Source of the DNA: an uncultured Olsenella sp.
GTDB lineage: Bacteria; Actinomycetota; Coriobacteriia; Coriobacteriales; Atopobiaceae
Length of the DNA stretch: 64,000 nucleotides
Direction of reading: 5' to 3'
Assembly (NCBI GenBank): GCA_900314575.1
Contig: OMVS01000002.1
Coordinates: forward strand, 1-64,000
The notes below the pieces were generated by a model, which worked only from the letters and a program-made list of their open reading frames with translations, was not told where the DNA came from and ran no database searches. Below, one piece after another: positions 46,346 to 56,383 of this stretch; positions within the stretch are counted from its first letter, which is position 1, and each line of letters starts with the position of its first letter. The translations under genes and the position numbers were made by a program.

Positions 46346-49186
46346 TCACGAGGCCGCCCCCGCGGACTGCACGGCGAGGCACTGCGCGAGCACTCTGCCG
46401 GCGACGCGGGTCGCGACCCCCGTGACGTCCTGCCCGTTGCCCTCGATGCAGATCGAGATGGCGAGGGTCGGACTATCGTACGGTGCGAAGCCCACGAAGA
46501 GGGAGTTGATGGAATTGCTGCCCACCTGGGCGGTTCCGGTCTTGCCGGCGACCTCGTATCCGTTGACGCGAGCGGCGGTGCCGGTGCCGGAGGTGACGAC
46601 CTCGCGCATGCCCTCCTTGACCTTGGCCGCAGTCTCGGAGGAGACGGCCTGGCCGAGGGACTTGGGGCTCGTGGTCGAGGTGGTCACGCCCTCGGGGGAG
46701 AGGATGTGGTCGACGACGTAGGGGTTCATCACGATGCCGTTGTTTGCGATGGCAGAGGCCATCACGGCGTTCTGCATGACCGTCGTCTGCGGGCCGGCCG
46801 GGCTCTGGTGCTCGCCCACGGGCTGGCCGCAGGCCGCCCACGCAGTCTCCCAGCTGGTCATCTCGGAGGGGTTGGGCATGAGCGACGCGCTGCAGGAGAA
46901 GTCCTGGCCGAGCGCGGAGCCGTAGCCGAAGGCCTTGGCGTAGCGGACGAGGGTCTCCGGCCCGACCTGGGTGCCGACCTGGCCGAAGACGGTGTTGGCC
47001 GAGTAGGCCAGCGCCTCGCGCAGGGTGATCTCGCCGTAGCTCGCGTCCCGGTCGTTCGTGACGGCGCGGCCGTCAACGTCGAGAGACGAGGGCGCGGAGT
47101 AGGTGCTGTCGAGCGAGGCGGCGCCCGAGTCGATCGCCGCGGCGAGGGTGATTACCTTGAACGTCGACCCGGGCGTGTAGAGCTGGGTGGTGCGGTCGAG
47201 CAGGGCGGAGCCCGACGAATATATCGCCGAGTCGATGTCGTCGAGGGCGTAGGTCGGGTTGGAGGCCTTCGCCAGGACCGCGCCCGTCTGGGGGTTCATG
47301 ACCACGATCGCGCCCTGGTAGCCGCTGAGCGCGTCCTCGGCCGCCAGCTGCATCTGGTAGTTGATCGTCAGGACGACGGAGGAGCCCGCGTTCCTGACAC
47401 CAGCCAGCGAGTTCAGGGCGCCGGACCAGGTGGAGTAGTTGGAGTTGCCCGAGAGCGTGTCGTTCATGCTCATCTCGATGCCGGTGGCGCCGTACTGGGT
47501 GGAGATGTAGCCCACCGTGTGCGCCGCGACCGAGCCGTGTGGGTAGCTGCGAGCGTACGTGCCGTCCGCGCGCGCCAGGCTCTCCGCGAGGGTCTGGCCG
47601 TCGGAGGTGATGATCGCGCCACGCTGGACGTAGGCGGTCTTCCTGATGGTGTGGTTGTTGCTTGGCATCTCCTGGATGTCGTGAGCCTCGATCACCTGGA
47701 TGTAGGTGAGGTTGGCGATGAGCAGGGCGAAGAGGACGGTGAAGATTGTGATGAGCCTGGTCAGGCGGTTGCCGAGGGCGACTCGGCCGAGGACGCCGGA
47801 CTCGGGGGTGTCAAGGCCGAAGCTGCCGCGGACGTGCGAGCCGCGCGCGACGGCAGAGACCCTGCTCGCGGCACCCGGCGCCACGCGCGTGGTCGTGCCG
47901 GAGGCGATCTCCGCGCTGCGGCCCGTACCCTCGTCGCCCGCGCGCAGGAGCAGGCCGACGATGATGAAGCTCGCGAGGAGGGAGCTGCCGCCCTGGCTCA
48001 TGAAGGGCAGGGTGACGCCCGTGAGGGGCAGCAGCCGCGTGGTGCCGCCGATGATCAGGAAGGCCTGGAAGGCGATCGCGCAGGTCAGGCCGATGGCCGT
48101 GAAGGCCGAGACGTCGGACTTGGCGCGGGCGGCCGTGGCGAAGCCGCGGACCGAGAAGATCATGTAGCCCATGATGACCGCCGAGGCGCCGAGCAGGCCC
48201 ATCTCCTCGCCGATGGCGGAGAAGATGAAGTCGGAGGCGACGACGGGGATGAGGGTGGGCAGCCCCTTGCCGATCCCGGAGCCGATGAGGTCGCCGTCGG
48301 CCAGGGAGTAGAGTGACTGGATGAGCTGGTAGCCGCCGTCGGGGTTGCCGAAGGGGTCGAGCCAGATGGCGACGCGGTTCTGGACGTGGCCGAAGGTGTG
48401 GTAGCAGAAGACGCCGCCCACGGCCAGAAGGACGAGGAAGACGAGGACGTAGCTCGCCCGTCCGGTCGCGGCGTAGAGCATCACGATGAAGAACGTGAAG
48501 AAGAGCAGGGCGCTGCCGAGGTCGCGCTCGAAGATGACGACGAGCAGGCTGATGCCCCACATCACGAAGAGGGGCGCGAGCATGCGCGGCCGCGGAAGCG
48601 CGAGGGGCCCGAAGTGGCGGGTGGAGGCCGAGAGCAGCTCGCGGTTCTCGGCGAAGTACGCCGCGAGGAACAGGATGATGAGGATCTTGGCGATCTCGCC
48701 CGGCTGGAAGGAGAAGGATCCGAAGGTGATCCAGAGCCTCGAGCCGCCGCGCTCCGTGCCGACGAGCATGGGCAGGACGAGCAGCGCCACGCCCGCCGCA
48801 CCCATCGTGTACTTGTAGCGCGCGAGGTCGTCGAGGCTCTTTACCGCGACGAGGGTCGCCACCATGGCGCCCACGGAGACGAAGAGCCACATCACCTGGC
48901 GGATGGCGTCGTCCGGCGCGAGGCGGGTGACGAAGGCGATGCCGATGCCAGAGAGCACGAAGGTGACGGGCAGGATGACCGGGTCCGCGCCGGGGGCGAG
49001 GAAGCGGATGGCGACGTGGGCCACGGCGAAGGCCGCGAACAGGCCGAGCGGCACCGCGAGCGTATGGAAGCTGAGCGGCGTCTGCGTGTTGGCCACGTAC
49101 ATCGCATAGAGTAGCACGACGGGGATGGCCCCCGCGCAGAGCAGGAGAAGCTCGGTGTTCCTCCTCGTTGCTATCGTCCTCGCCAT
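46346..49186 (-). CDS. Natural fusion of RodA/FtsW-type SEDS glycosyltransferase and class B PBP
   Basis: One uninterrupted 946-residue chain. Residues 1-415 are a multi-pass SEDS protein ([70 protein letters not shown]). After a linker of about 65 residues comes another membrane segment (about 480-500) and a penicillin-binding transpeptidase with S674xxK (PGSTFK), S729xN (YSANT) and K882TG (AGKTGTAQ). SEDS proteins polymerise glycan strands and class B PBPs crosslink them; normally they are separate interacting proteins. In mycobacteria rodA and pbpA are adjacent at this place between pstP and the kinases; here they are one gene. It starts four bases after the phosphatase stop. Confidence 0.95.
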   Translation of the reverse strand: MARTIATRRNTELLLLCAGAIPVVLLYAMYVANTQTPLSFHTLAVPLGLFAAFAVAHVAIRFLAPGADPVILPVTFVLSGIGIAFVTRLAPDDAIRQVMWLFVSVGAMVATLVAVKSLDDLARYKYTMGAAGVALLVLPMLVGTERGGSRLWITFGSFSFQPGEIAKILIILFLAAYFAENRELLSASTRHFGPLALPRPRMLAPLFVMWGISLLVVIFERDLGSALLFFTFFIVMLYAATGRASYVLVFLVLLAVGGVFCYHTFGHVQNRVAIWLDPFGNPDGGYQLIQSLYSLADGDLIGSGIGKGLPTLIPVVASDFIFSAIGEEMGLLGASAVIMGYMIFSVRGFATAARAKSDVSAFTAIGLTCAIAFQAFLIIGGTTRLLPLTGVTLPFMSQGGSSLLASFIIVGLLLRAGDEGTGRSAEIASGTTTRVAPGAASRVSAVARGSHVRGSFGLDTPESGVLGRVALGNRLTRLITIFTVLFALLIANLTYIQVIEAHDIQEMPSNNHTIRKTAYVQRGAIITSDGQTLAESLARADGTYARSYPHGSVAAHTVGYISTQYGATGIEMSMNDTLSGNSNYSTWSGALNSLAGVRNAGSSVVLTINYQMQLAAEDALSGYQGAIVVMNPQTGAVLAKASNPTYALDDIDSAIYSSGSALLDRTTQLYTPGSTFKVITLAAAIDSGAASLDSTYSAPSSLDVDGRAVTNDRDASYGEITLREALAYSANTVFGQVGTQVGPETLVRYAKAFGYGSALGQDFSCSASLMPNPSEMTSWETAWAACGQPVGEHQSPAGPQTTVMQNAVMASAIANNGIVMNPYVVDHILSPEGVTTSTTSPKSLGQAVSSETAAKVKEGMREVVTSGTGTAARVNGYEVAGKTGTAQVGSNSINSLFVGFAPYDSPTLAISICIEGNGQDVTGVATRVAGRVLAQCLAVQSAGAAS

Positions 49187-49190
49187 GTGA

Positions 49191-50558
49191 TCACCTGCCC
49201 TCCGTCTGGTCCTCTGCCCCGCTCTGGGTGTCGGCCTTCGCGACCGCCTGCCCCTCCGCCGTCTGCGCTGCCTCCGCCGGCGTCGCCGAGCCGTCCTCCG
49301 CCGGGGCCGACGGGGCGTCCCCGGCGCCCGCGGTCTGGGCGCCCGCGGAGCCGGAGGCGCTCTGCGTCTCGGCGGCCGCCTGGGCCGCCTTGGTCTTCTC
49401 CTGGTCGATCTGGTCGCGGTAGCGCTCGACGGTCACGTGCGCCTCCTGCTCGGAGGAGACGTGGATGCCGCCCTTGAGCTGGTCTTGGATGGCGACGGGC
49501 AGGTCGCTCACCTCGACCGACGAGGTCTCGACGAGCTCGTTGAGCGAGATGCCGAACAGCTCGTCGTTGATGCCTCGGTACACGCCGACCGTGCCGCCGT
49601 TGTCCCCGACGTACCAGTCGTTGCGGATGATGGCCCCGATGCCCCCGGCGATCGTCGCGAGCGCCACGAGGGCGATCGCGACCCACACGGCGACGCTCCT
49701 GCGACGGATCTTGCGATGGACCTCGGCGAGCCCGTCGTCGAGGACGTCGACGACCACGACGGTGACGTTGTCGTGGCCGCCTGCCGTGAGGGCGGCGGAG
49801 ACGAGGTTGTCGGCGGCGGCCTGGGGCGTCACGCTGGAGATGGCCACGGACTCGAGGTCCTTGTCGGCCACCATGCTCGAGAGGCCGTCGGAGCAGATTA
49901 CGACGCGGTCGCCCGCGGTCACGTCGATCAGGAAGTGGTCCGCGTACATGTCCGGGTCCGAGCCGAGCGCGCGGGTGATGATCGAGCGCGACGGGTGCGT
50001 GCGCGCCTCGTCGGCCGTTATCTCACCGGCGTCCACGAGTTCCTCCACGTAGGAGTGGTCGTGCGTCAGGCGTACGAGGGTGCCCGCGTGCAGGAGGTAG
50101 ACGCGCGAGTCGCCGACGTGGGCGATCGCCATCTTGTTCTTCTCGATGATGACGCAGGTGGCGGTGGAGCCCATGCCGGGCTTGCCCTGACCCCGGTCCG
50201 CGCTCATGAGGACGGCGGCGTTGGCCGACTCCACGGCGGCGCCGAGCGCGATGTCGTCGGCGTGCTCGGGCGCCATGGCCCCGATCGTGTCGACCGCGAT
50301 CTTGCTCGCGACCTCGCCCGCCGCGTGGCCGCCCATGCCGTCGCACACGCAGAACAGCGGCGCGCGCACGAGGAAGGAGTCCTCGTTCTGGCCGCGCACG
50401 AGGCCCACGTCCGAGCGCGCCCCCCAGGAGAGGGCGTCGGAGCAACCCGTGGAGGTCGAGGCGCCCGCGCGGTTGACCACCGGCATCTCGTTTCTTCCCG
50501 GGGCGTTGACCGGCTCGGCCGACTGCTCCTCGTCGAGGGTGGGTGCGTCGTCGCTCAT
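49191..50558 (-). CDS. pstP: PP2C-family Ser/Thr phosphatase (PstP type)
   Basis: A 455-residue metal-dependent phosphatase opposing the kinases. Motifs: [49 protein letters not shown], and [13 protein letters not shown] single membrane segment lies near 288-310, followed by an extracellular region with an Ala/Glu-rich tail. The start overlaps the FhaB end by 4 bp. Its place matches pstP in the mycobacterial cluster. Confidence 0.94.
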   Translation of the reverse strand: MSDDAPTLDEEQSAEPVNAPGRNEMPVVNRAGASTSTGCSDALSWGARSDVGLVRGQNEDSFLVRAPLFCVCDGMGGHAAGEVASKIAVDTIGAMAPEHADDIALGAAVESANAAVLMSADRGQGKPGMGSTATCVIIEKNKMAIAHVGDSRVYLLHAGTLVRLTHDHSYVEELVDAGEITADEARTHPSRSIITRALGSDPDMYADHFLIDVTAGDRVVICSDGLSSMVADKDLESVAISSVTPQAAADNLVSAALTAGGHDNVTVVVVDVLDDGLAEVHRKIRRRSVAVWVAIALVALATIAGGIGAIIRNDWYVGDNGGTVGVYRGINDELFGISLNELVETSSVEVSDLPVAIQDQLKGGIHVSSEQEAHVTVERYRDQIDQEKTKAAQAAAETQSASGSAGAQTAGAGDAPSAPAEDGSATPAEAAQTAEGQAVAKADTQSGAEDQTEGR

Positions 50559-50968
50559 CGGCGGCTCACTCGCATGATGGTGTCGCCTACCTGGACCTCG
50601 TCGCCCTCGCGGAGGGTGACGGGCTGGGTGATGCCGTGCCCGTTCACCAGGGTGCCGTTGGTGGAGCCGAGGTCCTCGAGGACGAGCGCCGGGCCCTGCA
50701 GGGTGAAGCGGGCGTGGGTGGCCGAGACGAACGGCTCGTCGATGACGATGTCCGAAGAGGGCGCGCGCCCGATGACGACGGGGCCGAGGATGTCGACGTG
50801 CAGGCCGCGCAGCTGGCGCGAGCCCTTCTCGACGTCGACCGACCAGATCGCCGCGTCGCGGCGCTGGCCGCGCACGAGGCCGATGCCCGTGCGCATCGCG
50901 GCGTACAGGAAGAGGTACAGGACGACGACGAGGAGGATGCGACCCGCGAAGAGAACGAGGTCGATCAT
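50555..50968 (-). CDS. fhaB: FHA-domain membrane protein (FhaB/FipA-like)
   Basis: A 137-residue protein with an N-terminal membrane anchor (residues 3-23) and a C-terminal FHA phosphothreonine-binding domain (VIGRAPSSDIVIDEPFVSATHARF, DLGSTNGTLVNG). Homologues link kinase signalling to division and wall synthesis. It lies one base after fhaA and overlaps the phosphatase gene by 4 bp. Confidence 0.92.
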   Translation of the reverse strand: MIDLVLFAGRILLVVVLYLFLYAAMRTGIGLVRGQRRDAAIWSVDVEKGSRQLRGLHVDILGPVVIGRAPSSDIVIDEPFVSATHARFTLQGPALVLEDLGSTNGTLVNGHGITQPVTLREGDEVQVGDTIMRVSRR

Positions 50969-50969
50969 G

Positions 50970-51986
50970 CTAGTCCTCCTTGAACGTGAGGTTCACGAGG
51001 CCGATCGTGATGACGTCACCGTCCCTCAGCGAGCACGCCTCCACGTCGATGTCGTTGACCAGGGTTCCGTTGGTGGACTTGAGGTCGTGGATGACCCACT
51101 CGCCGTTGTCGTAGACGATCTCGGCGTGGCGACGCGACACGTTGGGGTCGTGCAGGACGATCCCGCCGGGCACGCGCTCGCGGCCGATGGCGGTGCGCTG
51201 CGTGGTGACGGGGTAGCTGCGCCCGGTCTCCTGGTCGATGAGGCGGCAGGTCGCGGGCCTCGTGAGAGAGGTGGGGGCGATGACCTCGTGCACGTCGGTC
51301 GTGGACACGGGGACCGTGGCGTCCGAGGTGGACCCTGCGAGCTCGACGCTCGCGGGCGTGGCGGGGGAGGATGCCTCCTCGGCGTCGTCCGAGCCCTCGC
51401 GGCGCAGGAGCGCCTCGTCCACCACGTCGTCGATCGCGGAGTCGGGCATGACCTCGAGGCCAGCCGAGCTGCTGCCGAGGCCCGCGTCCGCGGGTCCCGC
51501 CTCCGGGCTGGGGACGGGCGCCGCGCCCGTGCCGGGGGCCTGTGCGGTGGGGGTGGGGGCAGGGGTGGGGGCCACGTTGAGGTAGGCGCTCTCCTCGGCG
51601 CGCAGGCGGGCGAGCGTGCGCGGGTCCACGTTCTCAGCGAAGACGGCGAAGCGGCCCTGCTTGAGGCTCGGGTCGACCATGAACCTCACGAGGGGCTTGC
51701 CGACGAAAGTGTAGGCGCGCTTCTTGGCCTGGGCCTCGACCAGGGAGGAGATCTCCTCGGTGATCTGCGGGTAGAGCGTGCGCATGTTCTCGTCGTCGGC
51801 GGTCGAGACGAGGACCGTGTAGAGCGCAGGTGCCGTGTCGATGCCGTCGATGACGAAGGTCTCGTCCTCCATCTCGCGGACGGCCTTCTTCGCAAGCTTC
51901 TTGAAGGAGAAGGGCTCGGACTTGACTCCGCCGCCCGCGCCGAAGATAGAACCGATGCGCTCCTCGAATATGTCCAGGACGTTCAT
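50970..51986 (-). CDS. fhaA: DUF3662-FHA protein (FhaA-like)
   Basis: A 338-residue cytoplasmic adaptor. The N-terminal DUF3662 domain spans residues 1-115 (MNVLDIFEERIGSIFG, KLAKKAVREMED). A Pro/Ala/Ser-rich linker follows, then a C-terminal FHA domain (AIGRERVPGGIVLHDPNVSRRHAEI, DLKSTNGTLVND). Mycobacterial FhaA binds the MviN/MurJ pseudokinase region. The start overlaps the upstream kinase stop by 4 bp. Confidence 0.93.
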   Translation of the reverse strand: MNVLDIFEERIGSIFGAGGGVKSEPFSFKKLAKKAVREMEDETFVIDGIDTAPALYTVLVSTADDENMRTLYPQITEEISSLVEAQAKKRAYTFVGKPLVRFMVDPSLKQGRFAVFAENVDPRTLARLRAEESAYLNVAPTPAPTPTAQAPGTGAAPVPSPEAGPADAGLGSSSAGLEVMPDSAIDDVVDEALLRREGSDDAEEASSPATPASVELAGSTSDATVPVSTTDVHEVIAPTSLTRPATCRLIDQETGRSYPVTTQRTAIGRERVPGGIVLHDPNVSRRHAEIVYDNGEWVIHDLKSTNGTLVNDIDVEACSLRDGDVITIGLVNLTFKED

Positions 51987-53872
51987 GCTCGCTCATCACC
52001 TTCCGCGTCGCCACCGGGGCCGTGAAGGACGGTCGTGACACACATAATCACTCCTAAGACTACCGCAACGCCAAATGAGGGCAGATCGCCAGCGCCTGGG
52101 TTGGTGATATTCTCCATCTGAGCCCATGCAAACTGAAACGATGCCAAGACGAGCGCGGAGAGCGCGTAGCCGGCGATGCAGCTCGCCCTGGTGCCGCGCG
52201 CGACCAGCAGGGAGCAGACCCACGAGGCCGCGGCGACGCCGGCGAGCGAGGCCCAGCTGCCGGGGTCGCCGGCGGCGGCGACGACGCCCGCGAGCAGGCC
52301 CCGGGCGTCGAGCCCCCAGGTGCCGACGAGCTCGGACCCCCGCTCGAGGAGCCAGGCCGCCACGGCCGTCCCGAGCGCCGAGGCGGGCGGAAGGGTGCCC
52401 CCGGCCGCCGGGACCGCGGCCTCGGGCGAGCCGAGGACCAAGGGGGCGAGCAGGGCGAAGGCGCCGAGGCGCTGACGGCGGCCTATGGAGACCCACCAGA
52501 GCAGTGCGGCCAGCGCGAGCAGGAGGGCGAGGGGGAAGACGTCCGCCGTCGCCCCGGAGGCGATCGCGAGCAGGCTCGAGACGGTCGCGAGGGGGACGCC
52601 GAGCACGGGGAGGGCGGCCGTCGCGGCGGCGCCGGCGCCGCAGCAGGCGGCGAGAGCGCCGCCGTCGAGGGAGAAGGCCCGAGGCAGCGTCCGCCACAGG
52701 ACGGCGGCGGTCGGCAGGGCCGCGGCCGCGCGCACGAGCGCGCCCTCGAGCCAGGGGAAGCGCTCCCAGGGCGTGAGCTGGCCACCGTCCGGCGACGAGG
52801 CCGGCCCCTCCTCCTCGCCGGACTGCGAGATGAGCCAGGCGAGCGACTCCTTGCCCTCCCGTGCGTCCCCGAGCGCGCGCACGACGCCTCCCACGAGCTC
52901 CGCAACGGAGGACATGCGAGCGGCGGGGCTGGGGTCCAAGGCCCTGAGCAGGGTGCTCTCCACGACGCCGGCGAGCTCCGGCTCCACGTGGGAGAGCGAC
53001 GGCGTGGGTCCGCGCCGAATCTTCTCGAGCGAGCGCTCCGGAGTGGCGGCGGCATAGGGGCAGCTGCCGGTGAGGGCCTGCCAGGCGACGACCGCGAGGG
53101 AGAAGACGTCGGTGCGCTCGTCTACGTAGTCGCCACAGATCTGCTCGGGGGGCATGTACCCCACGGTGCCGCCGCGGGCGCCCTCGAAGCCGGCGGCCGA
53201 GGCGAGCGACGCCATGCCGAAGTCGGCGAGCTTCACGGTGCCGTCGCGCGAGATCATGATGTTGGCCGGCTTGATGTCGAGGTGAAGGACGCCGTTCTCG
53301 TGTGCGAACTCGAGGGCCGACCCCACGCTCTCCAGCACGTGGGCGCACTCGTCGAAGGTGAGGACGCCCCCCTCCACGCGCGCGAGGAGCTCCTGGAGGT
53401 CCAGGCCGTCCACGTACTCCATCACGAGGTAGGAGCTCTGCGCGTCCGTCTCGAAGTCGTAGACGGTGACGATGTTGGGGTGGGAGAGCATGCTCGAGGT
53501 CCTGGCCTCGCCGAGGGCCTCCTCGAGGGTGGAGGAGGGCACGGCGCCCTCGGAGACGGTCAGGGGCATGCGCTTGATGGCTACGCGGCGCTGCAGGCGC
53601 GTGTCCCAGCAGGTGCTCACGGTGCCGAAGCCGCCCTCGTCGTTGGTCGAGAGGATGCGGTAGCGTCCGAGGAGCATGCGCGCCGCCCCCGCGCCCCCTA
53701 CCGGCGCGGTGGGGGCGGCGTCCGGGGCGAAGGCTCCAGAGGTCCGCGTGTCCGGGTCTGTTCTCGCTGCGTTGCGCACGACGGCTCCCTCGGTCGCGCC
53801 GGCGTCCGAGCGGCCGGCGTCTCGCGATGGCCCTCCGAAGGGCTCCCCTGGAGGGGCCATTGGAGACGCCAT
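51983..53872 (-). CDS. Second Ser/Thr protein kinase with multi-pass C-terminus
   Basis: A 629-residue kinase at the head of the cluster. Residues 1-65 are Pro/Ala-rich; the kinase domain spans about 68-335 with K100, catalytic D199 and D217FG. The catalytic loop is HLDIKPAN rather than HRDIKPAN, so it is a non-RD kinase, and the glycine loop is NDEGGFGTV. The C-terminal 260 residues are Ala/Leu-rich with several hydrophobic segments, no PASTA and no recognised sensor. Its position replaces pknA of the mycobacterial order, but upstream of fhaA. The start is uncertain; M66 is an alternative. Confidence 0.88.
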   Translation of the reverse strand: MASPMAPPGEPFGGPSRDAGRSDAGATEGAVVRNAARTDPDTRTSGAFAPDAAPTAPVGGAGAARMLLGRYRILSTNDEGGFGTVSTCWDTRLQRRVAIKRMPLTVSEGAVPSSTLEEALGEARTSSMLSHPNIVTVYDFETDAQSSYLVMEYVDGLDLQELLARVEGGVLTFDECAHVLESVGSALEFAHENGVLHLDIKPANIMISRDGTVKLADFGMASLASAAGFEGARGGTVGYMPPEQICGDYVDERTDVFSLAVVAWQALTGSCPYAAATPERSLEKIRRGPTPSLSHVEPELAGVVESTLLRALDPSPAARMSSVAELVGGVVRALGDAREGKESLAWLISQSGEEEGPASSPDGGQLTPWERFPWLEGALVRAAAALPTAAVLWRTLPRAFSLDGGALAACCGAGAAATAALPVLGVPLATVSSLLAIASGATADVFPLALLLALAALLWWVSIGRRQRLGAFALLAPLVLGSPEAAVPAAGGTLPPASALGTAVAAWLLERGSELVGTWGLDARGLLAGVVAAAGDPGSWASLAGVAAASWVCSLLVARGTRASCIAGYALSALVLASFQFAWAQMENITNPGAGDLPSFGVAVVLGVIMCVTTVLHGPGGDAEGDERA

Positions 53873-53943
53873 TGTACAGAAAAAGAATGTCCTAAGATTG
53901 TCCTTGCACTTTCCCCAGCGGTAGTAGTAGGATATGTGCTCAC

Positions 53944-54030
53944 GCGGGCGTGGCGGAATTGGCAGACGCGTACGGTTCAGGTCCGTATGAGAGCAATCTC
54001 ATGAAGGTTCAAGTCCTTTCGCCCGCACCA
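53944..54030 (+). tRNA. tRNA-Leu (anticodon CAG)
   Basis: An 87-nt class II tRNA: acceptor GCGGGCG/CGCCCGC, anticodon loop with CAG, a long variable arm (GTATGAGAGCAATCTCATG), T-loop GTTCAAGTC and encoded ACCA. Confidence 0.96.
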
Positions 54031-54041
54031 TTGCAAAGTAT

Positions 54042-54081
54042 GAGCACCTCCGTAGGCTTGGCCTCCGGAGGTGCTCTTCTT
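54042..54081 (+). terminator. Terminator of tRNA-Leu
   Basis: An 11-bp stem GAGCACCTCCG/CGGAGGTGCTC (54042-54052 with 54066-54076), then TTCTT. Confidence 0.8.
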
Positions 54082-54180
54082 ATGGACGGCTCTTCCGTTG
54101 CGCGGCTTACGCCCAAGGCAGGCCCCTCTCTCGGCGCAAGCCAGGCGCAAATCGGTCGCAAACCGCAGGTACGAGTCGGG

Positions 54181-54218
54181 AAAGGGGAGAGGGCGGGACT
54201 GCCGCCTCGCCCTCTCCC
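54181..54218 (-). terminator. Terminator downstream of the small membrane-protein gene
   Basis: GGGAGAGGGCG/CGCCCTCTCCC stem (54185-54195 with 54208-54218); on the minus strand it is followed by CTTTCCC. Confidence 0.7.
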
Positions 54219-54279
54219 TATGCCCGCGCTCGGGCGGGTGGCTATGTATGTAAGTGGAAGGGCGCGCGAGGCCCTCGTC

Positions 54280-54501
54280 CTAGTGGTTGTCCTCGTCGAA
54301 GTCCGACCAGCCGCTCTCGTCGTCATCGTCGAACAGGTCCCAGTCGTCCTCGGACTTCTCGTGGTTGTAGAACTCGCGGCGCGTCTTGCGCTCGAGGACG
54401 ACGGCGATGATGAGGAAGAGGATGATTCCACCCACGACGAGGCACGCGACGCCGGGTCGGGTGCCAAACAGCCAGTCCATGAATCCAGATGCTGCGCTCA
54501 T
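54280..54501 (-). CDS. Small acidic-tailed membrane protein
   Basis: Not recognised. A 73-residue product with one membrane segment (about 17-39, GVACLVVGGIILFLIIAVVL), a short basic region (ERKTRREFYNHEK) and a very acidic C-terminus (DDWDLFDDDDESGWSDFDED). The ATG at 54501 has GAAAGG upstream. It is divergent from serS, with a perfect 16-bp palindrome in the shared promoter region, and ends at a terminator. Confidence 0.7.
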   Translation of the reverse strand: MSAASGFMDWLFGTRPGVACLVVGGIILFLIIAVVLERKTRREFYNHEKSEDDWDLFDDDDESGWSDFDEDNH

Positions 54502-54538
54502 ACGTGCGCCTTTCGTTATGTAACCTAGCGGAACCTCG

Positions 54539-54554
54539 CCAAGTATATACTTGG
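54539..54554. promoter_or_regulatory. Perfect palindrome in the divergent serS promoter region
   Basis: CCAAGTATATACTTGG is a perfect 16-bp dyad placed 78 bp before serS and 38 bp before the divergent small gene. TATACT within it could be a -10 on either strand. It is a good candidate operator for an unknown dimeric regulator. Confidence 0.6.
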
Positions 54555-54631
54555 TCATCAAGTGTAACGGAACCAAGACGGTGCTATCACAAGGTGCGTG
54601 AAAGCCGCACCCCCGCCGAGAAGGGGAGCTT

Positions 54632-55918
54632 ATGCTCGACATTAAGTTTGTACGAGAGAATCCCGACGTCGTGGACAAGTCCTGCGCGTCGCGCCAGAAC
54701 GCGCACTGGGACCGTGAGAGGTTCTTCGAGCTCGACGAGGAGCGCCGCACCGTCATCGTCGAGGTGGAGAAGATCCAGGCGGAGCGCAACGCCGTCTCCA
54801 AGCAGATCGGCCAGCTCATGCGCGAGGGCAAGAAGGACGAGGCCGAGGCCGCAAAGGCCAAGGTCAAGGCCAACAAGGACCGCATGGACGAGCTCAACGA
54901 GAAGCGCGGTGCCGTCGAGAAGGAGCTCTTCGACCTCGTCGCCGCCATCCCCAACATCCCGCACGAGTCCGTGCCCTACGGCAAGGACGACTCCGACAAC
55001 CCCGAGGTGCGCCGCTGGGGCGAGCCCACGACGTTCGACTTCGAGCCCAAGGCCCACTGGGACCTCGGCCCCGCGACCGGCATGATCGACTTCGAGCGTG
55101 GCATCAAGCTTGCCGGTACCCGCTTCTACCTGCTCGGGGGCGCTGGTGCCCTGATGGAGCGCGCCCTTATCAACTTCTTCGTCGACGAGCACGTCAAGGC
55201 CGGCTTCAAGGAGTGGTGGCCTCCCGTCATCACCAACTACGACAGCCTCTTCGGCACCGGCCAGCTGCCCAAGTTCGACGAGGACCTCTATCACGTGAGC
55301 GGCGGCATGTACCTCATCCCGACGGCCGAGGTCATGCTCACCAACATCCATCGTGACGAGATCCTCTCCGGTGACGACCTGCCCCTGTGGTACACGGCGT
55401 TCACGCCCTGCTTCCGCGAGGAGGCAGGCTCCGCGGGACGCGACACGCGCGGCATCATCCGCGTGCACGAGTTCGACAAGGTCGAGATGGTCAAGTTCGC
55501 CAAGCCCGAGGACTCCATGAACCAGCTCGAGTCCATGGTCGCCGAGGCCGAGCGCATGCTCCAGCTCCTCAAGCTCCCGTACCACGTCGTCACGCTCTGC
55601 ACCGGCGACATCGGCTTCTCCGCCACCAAGTGCTATGACCTCGAGGTCTGGCTGCCGAGCTACAACGCCTACAAGGAGATCTCCTCCTGCTCCAACTGCT
55701 GGGACTTCCAGGCGCGTCGTGCGAACATCCGCTACAAGGACCCCAAGGAGTTCAAGGGCACGCGCCTCGTGCACACCCTGAATGGCTCCGGCCTCGCGGT
55801 CGGTCGCACCATGGCCGCGATCATGGAGAACTACCAGAACCCCGACGGCTCCATCACGGTGCCCGAGGTTCTGCGCCCCTACATGCGCGGCATGGAGGTC
55901 ATCAAGCCCATCGCGTAG
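54632..55918 (+). CDS. serS: Seryl-tRNA synthetase
   Basis: A class II synthetase of 428 residues charging tRNA-Ser. It has an N-terminal coiled-coil arm (about 30-105), class II motif 2 ([24 protein letters not shown]) and motif 3 ([20 protein letters not shown]). The start ATG is preceded by AAGGGGAG. No T-box leader was seen. Confidence 0.97.
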   Translation: MLDIKFVRENPDVVDKSCASRQNAHWDRERFFELDEERRTVIVEVEKIQAERNAVSKQIGQLMREGKKDEAEAAKAKVKANKDRMDELNEKRGAVEKELFDLVAAIPNIPHESVPYGKDDSDNPEVRRWGEPTTFDFEPKAHWDLGPATGMIDFERGIKLAGTRFYLLGGAGALMERALINFFVDEHVKAGFKEWWPPVITNYDSLFGTGQLPKFDEDLYHVSGGMYLIPTAEVMLTNIHRDEILSGDDLPLWYTAFTPCFREEAGSAGRDTRGIIRVHEFDKVEMVKFAKPEDSMNQLESMVAEAERMLQLLKLPYHVVTLCTGDIGFSATKCYDLEVWLPSYNAYKEISSCSNCWDFQARRANIRYKDPKEFKGTRLVHTLNGSGLAVGRTMAAIMENYQNPDGSITVPEVLRPYMRGMEVIKPIA

Positions 55919-55951
55919 CGGAACCGCTATCGCAAGGCAGCGCGAGAAGAG

Positions 55952-55990
55952 CGAGGGGGAGGCCTGGCGTCGAGCCGGGCCTCCCCCTCG
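55952..55990 (+). terminator. Terminator of serS
   Basis: A perfect 13-bp stem CGAGGGGGAGGCC/GGCCTCCCCCTCG (55952-55964 with 55978-55990), 13-nt loop. There is no T-run. Confidence 0.6.
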
Positions 55991-56086
55991 AGCCGTTACG
56001 CGCTGGCAGGCGCCGCCGCCGACGCGCGAGGGAGGCCCTCCCGGCGGGGTCCGCACAGGCATCGGCGTCGCGACTACTTCTTGTCT

Positions 56087-56113
56087 AAAGAAAAAGGCCC
56101 GGATACCCGGGCC
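56087..56113 (-). terminator. Terminator of tRNA-Ala(GGC)
   Basis: Minus-strand stem GGCCCGG/CCGGGCC followed by TTTTTCTTT, directly after the tRNA. Confidence 0.9.
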
Positions 56114-56122
56114 GAAGATTCA

Positions 56123-56198
56123 TGGTGGAGAATAGGGGATTCGAACCCCTGACCTCATGACTGCCAGTCATGCGCTCTCCCAGCTGAGCTAATTCCCC
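56123..56198 (-). tRNA. tRNA-Ala (anticodon GGC)
   Basis: A 76-nt cloverleaf on the minus strand: acceptor GGGGAAT/ATTCTCC, anticodon loop CTGGCAG giving GGC, T-loop GTTCGAATC and encoded ACCA. Confidence 0.96.
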
Positions 56199-56322
56199 AA
56201 TCAGTTGGTGCGGTAGATACTTTACCAAAGACTCGTCCGCGCGCAAGCCCCAATTTTAATTCACGGTCTGTCCATCTCTGAGCGGTCACCCCATTCTCGA
56301 TTCTAGAGAAGACAAGAACAGG

Positions 56323-56362
56323 TGTTCCCATAGCGCTCATGGAGTAGTACAATTGTTCCCAT
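56323..56362 (+). promoter_or_regulatory. Direct repeat flanking a possible -10 before the orphan gene
   Basis: TGTTCCCAT occurs twice (56323-56331 and 56354-56362), starts 31 bp apart (three helical turns), bracketing TACAAT (56348-56353). It is a candidate operator and promoter for the gene at 56384. Confidence 0.5.
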
Positions 56363-56383
56363 CACAGGGGATGGGAGGCAATC

